DNA from: Actinoplanes sandaracinus
Lineage (GTDB): Bacteria > Actinomycetota > Actinomycetes > Mycobacteriales > Micromonosporaceae
Length of the DNA stretch: 64,000 nucleotides
Direction: 5' to 3'
Assembly (NCBI RefSeq): GCF_030009775.1
Contig: NZ_JASCTH010000024.1
Coordinates: 62,001 to 126,000, forward strand
The notes under the pieces are model-generated. The model did no database searches. It saw only the letters and a program-made list of their open reading frames with translations, and was not told the DNA's origin. Every line of letters starts with the position of its first letter. The stretch's first letter is position 1. Made by a program: the position numbers and the translations under genes. Below are positions 1-8,351 of the stretch, in pieces.

Positions 1-135
1 GACCGGGCCGGTCGGCTTCTCGGCCGTCTTGTCGTCGCCGCTGCTGCAACCCGTGAGCGCCAGGGCGGAGGCCGCGACCGCCGCCACAACCGATCGCCGA
101 CTGACCCGCCGTGCGCTAAGTTCACTGATGTTCAC
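1..135 (-). CDS. N-terminus of a lipoprotein (cut by window edge)
   Basis: Reading leftwards from a GTG at 135, the frame encodes a basic N-terminus, a short hydrophobic stretch and a lipobox of the form L-A-L-T-G-C, followed by a Ser-Gly-Asp-Asp-Lys linker. That is the typical start of an actinobacterial lipoprotein. A GAGGA ribosome site precedes the GTG. Only 45 codons are in the window, so the mature domain is unseen. Its position divergent from a LacI-type regulator, with an operator-like palindrome between them, suggests a sugar ABC-transporter binding protein. That function is an inference from context. Confidence 0.7.
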   Translation of the reverse strand, partial: MNISELSARRVSRRSVVAAVAASALALTGCSSGDDKTAEKPTGPV

Positions 136-298
136 TGGGTCCTCACAGACAAGTTAGATGCGTATCCAGTTGATCAGTTCTGAGCCGTTTCGAGGCTCAG
201 AGAGCCGGCCTCCGGTGCTGGCACACCGGGGGTCGGCCATAAGGCCGGACTTCGCACGCCACACGGTTCTCCACGGTCCGACGGGCGATGTTGCTACG

Positions 299-318
299 CT
301 TTTGCAGCGCTGCAAAAG
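299..318. promoter_or_regulatory. 20-bp perfect palindrome, likely LacI-family operator
   Basis: CTTTTGCAGCGCTGCAAAAG is a perfect inverted repeat with a central CpG, the form expected for LacI-family operators. It lies between the divergent lipoprotein gene (start 135) and the LacI-family gene (start 393). It could therefore serve both autoregulation and control of the transporter. Confidence 0.7.
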
Positions 319-392
319 ACAGCATGCACGGACGCCTGAACGACGGCAAGGGGTAACCTGCCGGAAACTTGGGGCGGGCAGAGGGGGGCACA

Positions 393-1427
393 ATGCGTCG
401 AGAAGTCACTCTGCGTGACGTCGCGGAGCTGGCCGGCGTATCCAGCCGAACCGTCTCCAATGTGGTCAACGGTTATGCGAACGTCACTGAACGTACGAGA
501 GAACGCGTTCAGCGCGCCGTGGACGAACTCGGGTACCGGCCCAACGTGCTCGCCCGCAACCTGGCACAGGGCCGGTCCGGGCAGATCGCCGTGGTGGTCC
601 CCTACCTCGACACGCCGTACTTCTCCGAGCTGTTGCAGAGCGTGATCCGCGCGGCCCGGGCACGCGGCTACAACGTTCTGATCGACCAGACCGACGGCGA
701 CCCGGAACACGAGCGCGCGTTCATCGCACACGGCTCGCGCCGGCTCCTCTTCGACGGCGTCATCTTCAGTCCGCTCGGCCTCGACCAGCAGGCCCTCGCC
801 GACCGCGACCCGGCCCTGCCCCTGGTCGTCCTCGGCGAGCGGACCAGCGACGGCGGGTTCGACCACGTCGGCATAGACGACGTGACCGCCTCCCGGCAGG
901 CCACCGACCACCTGCTCGACCTGGGACGGCAGCGGATCGCCGCGATCGGCGACCAGCCGTACGCCACCGGCGAGGCCGCACAGCGGCGCACCCGCGGCTT
1001 CCGCCTGGCCCACCAGGCACGCGGCCTCGTCCCCCGTGAAGACCTGATCATCAGTACGCCCCGGTTCAACCGCCCGGACGGCGCACAGGCCATGGCCCAC
1101 CTGCTCGACCTGGCGGAACCGCCGGACGCGGTGTTCTGTTACAGCGATCTGGTCGCGCTCGGCGCCATCCGCACCATCGTCTCGCGCGGCCTGCGGGTGC
1201 CCGAGGACGTCGCGGTGATCGGCTACGACGACATCGAGGACGGCGCGTACTCGAACCCGACGGTCACCACCATCTCGCCGGACAAGGAGATGATCGCGAC
1301 CACCGCCGTGGACCGGCTGCTGCTGCGCATCGCCAGCGACACTCCGCCGCCCGGCCTGGAGATGCGGGCCCCGCACAAGCTGATCATCCGGGAGAGCACC
1401 GCCGGCCGCACCACCGCAACAGCCTGA
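393..1427 (+). CDS. LacI-family transcriptional regulator
   Basis: The 344-residue protein is a sugar-responsive DNA-binding repressor of the LacI/GalR family. Residues 5-25 form the family helix-turn-helix (T-L-R-D-V-A-E-L-A-G-V-S then T-V-S-N-V-V-N). A hinge helix follows (Y-R-P-N-V-L-A-R-N-L), then a periplasmic-binding-protein-like effector domain ending in the usual V-I-G-Y-D-D-I and T-T-I motifs. The ATG at 393 is preferred over an upstream TTG because a G-rich ribosome site (AGAGGGGGG) stands just before it and the HTH starts at once. The effector is unknown. The divergent lipoprotein and intervening palindrome suggest control of a carbohydrate transporter outside the window. Confidence 0.93.
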   Translation: MRREVTLRDVAELAGVSSRTVSNVVNGYANVTERTRERVQRAVDELGYRPNVLARNLAQGRSGQIAVVVPYLDTPYFSELLQSVIRAARARGYNVLIDQTDGDPEHERAFIAHGSRRLLFDGVIFSPLGLDQQALADRDPALPLVVLGERTSDGGFDHVGIDDVTASRQATDHLLDLGRQRIAAIGDQPYATGEAAQRRTRGFRLAHQARGLVPREDLIISTPRFNRPDGAQAMAHLLDLAEPPDAVFCYSDLVALGAIRTIVSRGLRVPEDVAVIGYDDIEDGAYSNPTVTTISPDKEMIATTAVDRLLLRIASDTPPPGLEMRAPHKLIIRESTAGRTTATA

Positions 1428-1440
1428 TTCGCCGCCATCT

Positions 1441-1490
1441 CGATCTTGTGGAATTCCACGACGACGGTGCGCCAGCAAGCAACAAGATCG
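1441..1490. terminator. Inverted repeat between convergent genes
   Basis: CGATCTTGT (1441-1449) and ACAAGATCG (1482-1490) can pair around a 32-nt loop that itself contains the palindrome GTGGAATTCCAC (1448-1459). It sits between the ends of the LacI gene and the polymerase-domain gene, so a bidirectional terminator is plausible. The long loop keeps confidence low. Confidence 0.35.
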
Positions 1491-1495
1491 CGGGC

Positions 1496-2440
1496 TTATT
1501 CGGGCGTGGCCAGGCCGGCCTTCTCGTCACGGTCGGCCCACTCCAGCAGGGTGTCCAGGGAGTGGGCGTGGTCGTCGATCGTCGCGTGCAGGTCGCCGAG
1601 CTTCGCGAAGCGGGCGGGGACCGTACGAATGGTGAAGTCTCCGGGGTCCAGGTCCTGGATCTCGTCCCAGGTAACCGGGGTGGAGACGGTGGCGGCGGGC
1701 ACGCCACGGACCGAGTAGGCGCTCGCGATGGTGTGGTCGCGCGCGTTCTGGTTGTAGTCGATGAACAGCGACCGCGGGTCGCGGTCACGCCGCCACCAGG
1801 TGGTGGTGACGTCGTCGGGGGCGCGCCGCTCCACCTCACGGGCGAAGGCGAGCGCGGCCCGGCGGACGTCGGAGAATCCCCACCGTGGCTCGATGCGCAC
1901 GTAGACGTGCAGGCCCTTGCCGCCGGAGGTCTTCGGGTAGCCGGTGATGCCGAGTTCGCCGAGGACCTCCCGGACGACGGGCGCGACCCGGCGCACGGTG
2001 TCGAACGGGCAGTCCGGCATCGGGTCCAGGTCGATGCGCCACTCGTCGGGCCGCTCGGTGTCGGCGCGCCGGGAGTTCCACGGATGGAACTCCACGGTGG
2101 ACATCTGCACCGCCCAGATCACGTCGGCCGGTTTCGTCACGCACAGCTCGTCGGCGTGCCGGTTATAGCGCGGAAACGTCACCCGGACCGTCTCCAGCCA
2201 GGGCGGGGCGCCGTTCGGCACCCGCTTCTGATGCACCTTCTCACCCGCGAGGCCGTCCGGGAAGCGGTGCAGCATGCAGGGGCGCTCGCGCAGCGCCCGG
2301 ACGATCCCATCGCTCACCGCCAGGTAGTACTCGACCAGGTCGAGCTTGGTGGCGCCGAGCTCCGGGAAGTAGACCCGGTCCGGGTTGGAGACCCGGACCT
2401 CGTGGTCGCCGACTTCGATGATCGTGGCTTTACCGGCCAT
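1496..2440 (-). CDS. LigD-type polymerase-domain protein (PolDom 1)
   Basis: This 314-residue stand-alone primase-polymerase domain is of the archaeo-eukaryotic primase superfamily, as in the polymerase module of bacterial NHEJ ligase LigD. It shows the N-terminal S-N-P-D-R-V-Y-F-P-E motif, catalytic Asp residues in R-I-D-L-D-P (about 137 and 139), and the S-G-G-K-G-L-H-V-Y-V strand with its conserved His. The ATG at 2440 is chosen over an upstream TTG. The gene starts 10 bp after the acyl-CoA dehydrogenase stop, so they are probably cotranscribed. A second paralogue lies at 61920-62945. Family members add nucleotides or ribonucleotides at breaks and gaps. No ligase or nuclease domain is fused here. 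Confidence 0.93.
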   Translation of the reverse strand: MAGKATIIEVGDHEVRVSNPDRVYFPELGATKLDLVEYYLAVSDGIVRALRERPCMLHRFPDGLAGEKVHQKRVPNGAPPWLETVRVTFPRYNRHADELCVTKPADVIWAVQMSTVEFHPWNSRRADTERPDEWRIDLDPMPDCPFDTVRRVAPVVREVLGELGITGYPKTSGGKGLHVYVRIEPRWGFSDVRRAALAFAREVERRAPDDVTTTWWRRDRDPRSLFIDYNQNARDHTIASAYSVRGVPAATVSTPVTWDEIQDLDPGDFTIRTVPARFAKLGDLHATIDDHAHSLDTLLEWADRDEKAGLATPE

Positions 2441-2450
2441 GAACGCCAAA

Positions 2451-4175
2451 CTAGCCCAACCAGGCGTCGTCCATGTCCCGAAGCAGCGTGTCGCCCGAAT
2501 CGAGCAGATCCAGCATGGGGCCGACGCGGGGCAGCTCGTGCGTGACGAAGTACCGCGCGGCGAGCCGTTTGCCCCGGTAGAAGTCGCCCTCCTTGCCCTC
2601 GGCCGCGAGCAGCTGCTCCAGCCAGAGCCAGGCGATCACCAGGTGGCCGGCGGCGTCGAGGTAGGCGGTGGCGTTCGCCAGGGCGGCCGACGGATCGCCG
2701 GTGGCCCAGAGCTTCGCCGTGGTGGCGGCCAGCCGGTCAGCGGCGGCCAGCACCGGGACACCGAGTTCCTCGGGCGCTTTCGCGGCGGTCGCCCTGATCC
2801 GGTCGAGGAGCAGGGCCAGGCCGGCTCCGCCCTTCATGGTGACCTTGCGGCCGAGCAGGTCGAGGGCCTGGATGCCGTCGGTGCCCTCGTGGATCGAGTT
2901 CAGCCGGTTGTCGCGGTAGAACTGCTCCACCGGGTACTCGCGGGTGTAGCCGTAGCCGCCGTGGATCTGGATGGCGTGGTCGTCGGCGAGCCGGCACCAC
3001 TGCGCCGGCCAGGCCTTCACGATCGGCGTGAGCACGTCGAGGAGCAGGTCGTTCTCCTCGGACGGTTCGTCGAGAAGCTTCGCCGCGTAGAGGACCAGGG
3101 CCAGGCCGCCCTCGACGTACGACTTGGAGGCGAGCAGCATGCGGCGGACGTCGGGGTGCTCGACGATGGCGACCGGCGGGGCCAGCGGGTCCTTGCCGGA
3201 GACCGGGCGGCCCTGCTGGCGTTCGCGGGCGTACGCCAGGGCGTGCAGGTAGCCGGTGTAGCCGAGGGCGACCGCACCCGCGCCGACGCCGATCCTGGCC
3301 TCGTTCATCATGTGGAACATGTACTGGAGGCCGCGGCCCTCCTCGCCGACCAGCTCGCCGGACGCGCCGTCGAAGGCGAGCACCGCGTTGGTGGTGCCCC
3401 GGTAACCCATCTTGTGGTTCAGCCCGGCCAGCACGACGCCGTTGGACGCGCCGGTCGTCAGGCTCCGCTTCGGGACGATGAACAGGGACAGGCCCTTGAC
3501 TCCGGCCGGCGCCCCGGCGACCCGGGCGAGCACCAGGTGGATGATGTTCTCGCTCAGCTCGTGGTCGCCGCCGGAGATCCACATCTTGCCGCCGGTGACC
3601 GAGTACGTGCCGTCGTCGTTCCGGACGGCCTTCGTCGTCACGTCGCTGAGGGAGGACCCGGCCTGCGGCTCGGAGAGGCACATGGTGCCGGTGAACCGGC
3701 CCTCGAGCATCGGCAGGACGTACCGCTGGATCTGCTCCTCGGTCCCGTGGGTCAGCAGCAGGTGCGCGTTGCCGGAGGTGAGCATCGCGTACGCCGAGGT
3801 GGCGGTGTTGGCCGCCTGGAACCAGAGGAAGCAGGCCCGCTGCAGCACGTGCGGCAGCTGGAGGCCGCCGTGTTCGGCGTTCATCCCGGCGGCGAGCAGG
3901 CCGGACTCGGCGAACACCTTCAGCGCCCGGCTCACCTCCGGGATGATCGTCACCCGCTCGCCGTCGAAGGTCGGCTCGTTCAGGTCGCCGGCCCGGTTGT
4001 GCGGCGCGAAGTCCCGCTCGGCGATCTGCTGCGACACGTCGAGAAACGCGTCGAACGTCTCGCGGGAGTGCTCGGCGAACCGCTCGCGGGCGGTAAGCGA
4101 CTCGGCGCCGAGCCACTCGTAGAGCAGGAAGTCGAGGTCACGCCGGGAGAGCACCTTGGACACCGCATCCACCAC
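2451..4175 (-). CDS. Acyl-CoA dehydrogenase (DmdC/long FadE-like)
   Basis: The 574-residue flavoprotein is longer than the usual 380-residue acyl-CoA dehydrogenase because it has extra N- and C-terminal domains, as in the 3-methylmercaptopropionyl-CoA dehydrogenase-like subgroup. The middle shows M-C-L-S-E-P-Q-A-G-S-S and K-M-W-I-S-G-G-D-H. Glu430 in H-E-G-T fits the catalytic base, preceded by the I-H-G-G-Y-G-Y motif. It should oxidise an acyl-CoA with FAD and pass electrons to ETF. The substrate cannot be told from the sequence. Translation probably starts at the GTG at 4175. The polymerase-domain gene follows 10 bp downstream in the same direction. Confidence 0.93.
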   Translation of the reverse strand: MVDAVSKVLSRRDLDFLLYEWLGAESLTARERFAEHSRETFDAFLDVSQQIAERDFAPHNRAGDLNEPTFDGERVTIIPEVSRALKVFAESGLLAAGMNAEHGGLQLPHVLQRACFLWFQAANTATSAYAMLTSGNAHLLLTHGTEEQIQRYVLPMLEGRFTGTMCLSEPQAGSSLSDVTTKAVRNDDGTYSVTGGKMWISGGDHELSENIIHLVLARVAGAPAGVKGLSLFIVPKRSLTTGASNGVVLAGLNHKMGYRGTTNAVLAFDGASGELVGEEGRGLQYMFHMMNEARIGVGAGAVALGYTGYLHALAYARERQQGRPVSGKDPLAPPVAIVEHPDVRRMLLASKSYVEGGLALVLYAAKLLDEPSEENDLLLDVLTPIVKAWPAQWCRLADDHAIQIHGGYGYTREYPVEQFYRDNRLNSIHEGTDGIQALDLLGRKVTMKGGAGLALLLDRIRATAAKAPEELGVPVLAAADRLAATTAKLWATGDPSAALANATAYLDAAGHLVIAWLWLEQLLAAEGKEGDFYRGKRLAARYFVTHELPRVGPMLDLLDSGDTLLRDMDDAWLG

Positions 4176-4231
4176 CGTTCAGCCGGGAAAACCTGGTGCA
4201 CTCAACTTACTGCACTCCAGGTGCACGAAGT

Positions 4232-6040
4232 TTAGTCCATCGCGCGGTGCCGGCCGACCCGGACCGCACCGGCCGGAGCCCGGCTCGAGTGCTTGATCTC
4301 GTACATCGCGTGGTCGGCGGCGCGCAGGGCCTCGTCCGCGTCGGAGGCGGCCGCGGCCAGGTGCACCCCGACGCTGGCGCCGATCGCGATCTCCTGCCCG
4401 TCGATCCGGAACGGCAGCCCCAGCACGTACCGCACGCGGGCGCTCATGGCCAGGGCGTCGTCCGGCCCCATCACCCCCGGCATCAGGATGACGAACTCGT
4501 CACCGCCGACCCGGGCGAGCACGTCGTCGGAGCGTACGCACGCGCTGAGCCGATCGGCCACCTGGCGCAGCAGCTCGTCGCCGGCCTCGTGCCCGTGCAC
4601 GTCGTTGACCGGCTTGAACCCGTCCAGGTCGACGAAGAGGACCGCCACCGCGTCCGAGCTCAGCGAGGCGCCGAGCCGGTCCTGCATCCGCCGCCGGTTC
4701 GGCAGGCCGGTGAGCGGGTCGTGCTGCGCCTCGTGCTCCAGGCGCTCCTGGAACGCCCGGTTCTCCGAGATGTCCCGGGCGTTGATGACCACGCCGTTCA
4801 GGGCCGGGTTGTGCATCTGGTTGGAGGCGGTGAAGTCGAACCACCGGTACTCGCCGCCGGCGGTCCGCACCCGGCCCTGCAGGCGCAGCACCGCCGACGG
4901 GTCGGCGAGCAGCGCGCCCAGCCGTTCCCGCATCTGCGGCTGGTCGTCGACGTGCAGCACGTCGAAGACACTGTGCCCGGCCAGCGAGCCGGCCTTGAAG
5001 CCGAGCACCGCCGTGGTGCTCGGGCTGCTGAAGATGATCCGCCCGTCCCCGTCCAGCACCGACACCAGATCCGGGGCGTGCTGGAAGAGGGCCTGGAACC
5101 GCTCGTCGGCACGGCGGCGCTGGATCTGGGTCCGATAGCCGAGCATGCTGATCCCGACCACACCGATCACCAGCATCGCCAGCAGCGTCAGGTTCAGCGT
5201 CTGACTGCGGTTGTAGATCACGCCGTCGAAGGAGGCCTTGGTCTGCGTCCGCACATAGGACCAGCCGCTGGGCGTGATCGGGATGACGACGGCGATCATC
5301 TTGGTGTCGTTCTCGGTGTACTCCACGAACGGGTCCGAGGACCCGGCCCGGTTCCGCAGGATGTCCGGGTTGATGGCGTCGCCGATCAGGTCGGTGACGC
5401 TCGCCGCGCCGACCCGGCCGTCGGGGTCGACGATGGTCGTCCGGTGGGCGTCGCTCTGCAGCTCGCCCATGTACCCCTGCAGCGACGTCGCGGCGATGTG
5501 GTTCAGCCCGATCAGGTAACCGCTGCGGGTGCCGTCCACCTTGGTGATCGGGACGGCGACCGCCGCCACATAGGAGGCGGGATCCTCCGCGTCGCCGCCG
5601 GCCACCCGCATGACGTCGGAGAAGCCGAAGTCGTTGCTCTCCAGTTGCGTCCACATCCGCTGCCATCCGGCGTCGCCGGTGGACGGCGTGCCGGACTCCC
5701 GGCTCGCGATCTGGAAGCCACGGTTCGCGTCCGCGATCATCAACCCGTAAGTGAAGGTGTTGGTCTTCCTGGCCGCTGCGGCGAGCGCCACCCGGACCTG
5801 GTCCGCGCTCGCCGTGCCACCGCCGGCCAGCAGGCCTGCGACCTTGCCGAGCTCAGCGGTGGAGTAGTACTGGAGCTGTCCCGTCAGTTCGGCGTTGTTG
5901 TCGCCGAGCGCGGTGGTGTCGGTCCGGTGCACCTTCTCGACCGCCTGGACGGTCGAGCGGTTCACCAGAAAGCCGGCGACCCCGGCGCCTGCCAGCAATA
6001 ACACGCTGATCAGCACCGCGATCCAGTTACGCAGCCGCAT
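4232..6040 (-). CDS. Membrane diguanylate cyclase with extracytoplasmic sensor and PAS
   Basis: This 602-residue c-di-GMP synthase has TM helix 1 at about residues 5-27, an extracytoplasmic sensor of about 250 residues, and TM helix 2 at about 284-301. A PAS domain follows (about 312-430), then a GGDEF domain. The active-site GGDEF is intact at 512-516. An RxxD inhibitory site (R-S-D-D, 503-506) lies exactly five residues upstream, so product feedback inhibition is likely. There is no EAL domain. The sensor resembles Cache/CHASE-type ligand domains only in topology. It is transcribed alone. Confidence 0.93.
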   Translation of the reverse strand: MRLRNWIAVLISVLLLAGAGVAGFLVNRSTVQAVEKVHRTDTTALGDNNAELTGQLQYYSTAELGKVAGLLAGGGTASADQVRVALAAAARKTNTFTYGLMIADANRGFQIASRESGTPSTGDAGWQRMWTQLESNDFGFSDVMRVAGGDAEDPASYVAAVAVPITKVDGTRSGYLIGLNHIAATSLQGYMGELQSDAHRTTIVDPDGRVGAASVTDLIGDAINPDILRNRAGSSDPFVEYTENDTKMIAVVIPITPSGWSYVRTQTKASFDGVIYNRSQTLNLTLLAMLVIGVVGISMLGYRTQIQRRRADERFQALFQHAPDLVSVLDGDGRIIFSSPSTTAVLGFKAGSLAGHSVFDVLHVDDQPQMRERLGALLADPSAVLRLQGRVRTAGGEYRWFDFTASNQMHNPALNGVVINARDISENRAFQERLEHEAQHDPLTGLPNRRRMQDRLGASLSSDAVAVLFVDLDGFKPVNDVHGHEAGDELLRQVADRLSACVRSDDVLARVGGDEFVILMPGVMGPDDALAMSARVRYVLGLPFRIDGQEIAIGASVGVHLAAAASDADEALRAADHAMYEIKHSSRAPAGAVRVGRHRAMD

Positions 6041-6232
6041 TGTTCCTCCTCACCGGTTGTCATCGGCAGGACGAGGGCCGAGTGAACCAACCCGGGGAAG
6101 GAAACCGGGGAATACCCCGAGGGAAATGGGGCGGCGCTTTCCGGCATCGAACCACGATGATGGAGGAGCCACGTACCGGGGCGGTTTGGTCACACCTGGT
6201 ACGGATCCCGGCCCGACGGAACGGAGCACCGG

Positions 6233-7966
6233 ATGCGCAGACAGGTGGTGGCGCCCCCACCCGGTTGGCTGGCGCCGCTGCGTACCCGGATCCCCGCCCC
6301 TCGCCGCTCGTCCGAACAGACCTCCCTCGCGGTCGTGGCGCCGCGATCCCGCCGGCGCATCGTCCTCTCCGGTCTCAGCCTCACCGGCGCCGGTTTCGCC
6401 GCCCTCTTCTACTGCCTCTCCTTCACCCCCTCCCTGCTGCCGCGCGCCTGGTTCCTCCAGGGCGTGGTGGCCGGCATCACCGCGGCCATGGGGTACGCAC
6501 TCGGCGCCACCGCGGGCGCGCTGGTCCGCCGCTTCCGGGGCCCGTTCCGGTCCCGGACCACCCTGATCGCGTGGGGCCTGCTGGCGGTGGCGGTCCCGGT
6601 GCTGGTCGCGGTCTTCCTCTGGCTCGGCACCCGGTGGCAGCGCGACCTGCGGGTCCGCCTCGGAATGCCACCGGCGCCGGAGTACGACGTGGCCCGGACC
6701 GTCGGAATCAGCCTGCTCACCTTCGGCATGCTGCTACTGATCGCCCGTCTCCTGCGGCTGGCCACCTACGGGTGCGCCTGGCTGTTCCGCCGGATCGCAC
6801 CGGACCCGGCCGCCTATTGCGCGGGCACCCTCGTGGTGGCCGTGCTCGCCTACGGCGCCTTCGACGGCCTGCTGGTCGCCAACCTGTTCGCGATGGCCGA
6901 CCGGTCGGCGGCCGTGGAGAACAGCGGGACGGGCAACGGCGTGACGGTCCCCTCGTCCGCCCTACGCTCGGGCGGCCCACAGTCGCTCGTGCCCTGGGAC
7001 ACGTTGGGCCGCCAGGGCCGGGCGTTCGTGGCCGGCGTGCCGACCGGGGAGGAACTGAGCAAGTTCGCCGGGCGGCCCGCGGCCGAGCCGATCCGCGTCT
7101 ACGCCGGCCTCACCTCGGCGGACACCCTCCAGGAGCGCGCCGCGCTGGTGGTTCGCGAGATGGAGCGCACCGGCGCCTTCGACCGGGCGGTGGTGGCCGT
7201 CGTCACCCCGACCGGCACCGGCTGGGTCGACAACAGGGTCACCCGCTCCCTGGAGTACATGTACGCCGGGGACTCCGCGCTGGTGTCCATGCAGTACTCC
7301 TACCTGCCGAGCTTCTTCGCCTTCATGGGCAACCGGTCCGAGGTGGTGGACGCGGCCGACGCGCTGATCGGCGCGGTGCGGGCCCGCTGGGCCCAACTGC
7401 CGCCCGGGGACCGGCCGCGGTTGCTGCTGTTCGGCGAGAGCCTCGGGACCTACGGCATGGAGAAGACCTTCGGCACGCCCGAGGGCCTGGTCGATGGGGC
7501 GGACGGGGCCCTGCTGCTCGGACCGACCTTCGCCAACCCGACCCACCGGCTGCTCACTGAGCGGCGGGCGCCGGGCAGCCCGATCTGGGACCCGACCTAT
7601 CCGGGCCTGCCGGTGGAGTTCGCCGACGACGCCGCCGAACTGCGTGGCCTGTCCGGCCCTCGGCCCAAGGTCGTCTATCTGCAGAACGCGACCGACCCGG
7701 TGGTGTGGTGGAGTTGGGACCTGCTCTGGCAGAAGCCGACGTGGCTCACCGGGAAGCGGGCGCCCGACGTCACCCCCGACATGCACTGGTACCCGGGCAT
7801 CACGTTCTGGCAGATCACCTGCGATCTGGTCTTCTCCAACAAGGTGCCGACCGGGCACGGGCACTCCTACAAGTCCGCGACGGTCGACGGGTGGGCCGCC
7901 ATCGCCCCGCCGCCGGGCTGGACCTTCGCGGACAGCGTCCGTCTGCGTGCCCTGCTGGACGGCTGA
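6233..7966 (+). CDS. Alpha/beta-hydrolase family membrane protein (Abhydrolase_9)
   Basis: The 577-residue protein has an N-terminal membrane half with several hydrophobic helices (about residues 45-65, 75-95, 105-130, 155-180, 190-215). The C-terminal half is a hydrolase with nucleophile elbow G-E-S-L-G at 401-405 (Ser403) and a late G-H-G-H segment that may hold the catalytic His. This matches the actinobacterial Abhydrolase_9_N/Abhydrolase_9 arrangement. Substrates of the family are unclear; lipid or cell-envelope esters are a guess. The start ATG at 6233 directly precedes an Arg-rich N-terminus. A small membrane-protein gene follows in the same direction. Confidence 0.88.
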   Translation: MRRQVVAPPPGWLAPLRTRIPAPRRSSEQTSLAVVAPRSRRRIVLSGLSLTGAGFAALFYCLSFTPSLLPRAWFLQGVVAGITAAMGYALGATAGALVRRFRGPFRSRTTLIAWGLLAVAVPVLVAVFLWLGTRWQRDLRVRLGMPPAPEYDVARTVGISLLTFGMLLLIARLLRLATYGCAWLFRRIAPDPAAYCAGTLVVAVLAYGAFDGLLVANLFAMADRSAAVENSGTGNGVTVPSSALRSGGPQSLVPWDTLGRQGRAFVAGVPTGEELSKFAGRPAAEPIRVYAGLTSADTLQERAALVVREMERTGAFDRAVVAVVTPTGTGWVDNRVTRSLEYMYAGDSALVSMQYSYLPSFFAFMGNRSEVVDAADALIGAVRARWAQLPPGDRPRLLLFGESLGTYGMEKTFGTPEGLVDGADGALLLGPTFANPTHRLLTERRAPGSPIWDPTYPGLPVEFADDAAELRGLSGPRPKVVYLQNATDPVVWWSWDLLWQKPTWLTGKRAPDVTPDMHWYPGITFWQITCDLVFSNKVPTGHGHSYKSATVDGWAAIAPPPGWTFADSVRLRALLDG

Positions 7967-8061
7967 ACCCGGGGCGGCCGGGCGGCCGACCCGGGACGGG
8001 TGACGACCGGATCGAGGGGTCGATCCGTTGAGATTCGGGGGGCGCGACGAGGGGGGACGCC

Positions 8062-8253
8062 ATGGCCGAATCACTGAGCGGGTTCCAGCGTCTGCCACCC
8101 CCCGGGCGGCGGCCACGGCCCGTCGCCCAGGGGGTGGCCGCCATGATCGCCGCCGTCCTGATCCTGGCCTGCGGTCTGCTGGCCGGCCGTTGGCTCCTCG
8201 ACGGGGGACCGGCGCCGGACCCCTCACCCGGCCCGTCGAGGTCCGCCGTCTGA
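8062..8253 (+). CDS. Small single-pass membrane protein
   Basis: This 63-residue protein has a basic, proline-rich N-terminus, one transmembrane helix (about residues 25-46, rich in Ala/Val/Leu/Ile) and a Pro/Ser-rich tail. The ATG follows a strong GGGGGGAC ribosome site. It lies 95 bp after the Abhydrolase_9 gene and may share its transcript. No family is recognised. The length and composition make it a reasonable but not certain gene. Confidence 0.55.
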   Translation: MAESLSGFQRLPPPGRRPRPVAQGVAAMIAAVLILACGLLAGRWLLDGGPAPDPSPGPSRSAV

Positions 8254-8267
8254 GAACACCCCGTCCG

Positions 8268-8336
8268 GGGCCCGTCGTGATCCGTCGCCGGAGGCCGCCT
8301 CCCGTCCCGGGCCCGTCGTGATCGGCTGCCGGAGGC
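8268..8336. repeat. Two copies of a 28-nt direct repeat
   Basis: GGGCCCGTCGTGATC followed by a G/C-rich arm ending CCGGAGGC occurs at 8268-8295 and again at 8309-8336 (period 41) with a few substitutions. The copies fill the spacer before the next gene start at 8352. Confidence 0.7.
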
Positions 8337-8351
8337 GGTAGGTTCGCCGAC

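Noticed and set aside
2385..4235. A 616-codon plus-strand open frame
   Set aside because: It is opposite the acyl-CoA dehydrogenase gene and lacks any domain.
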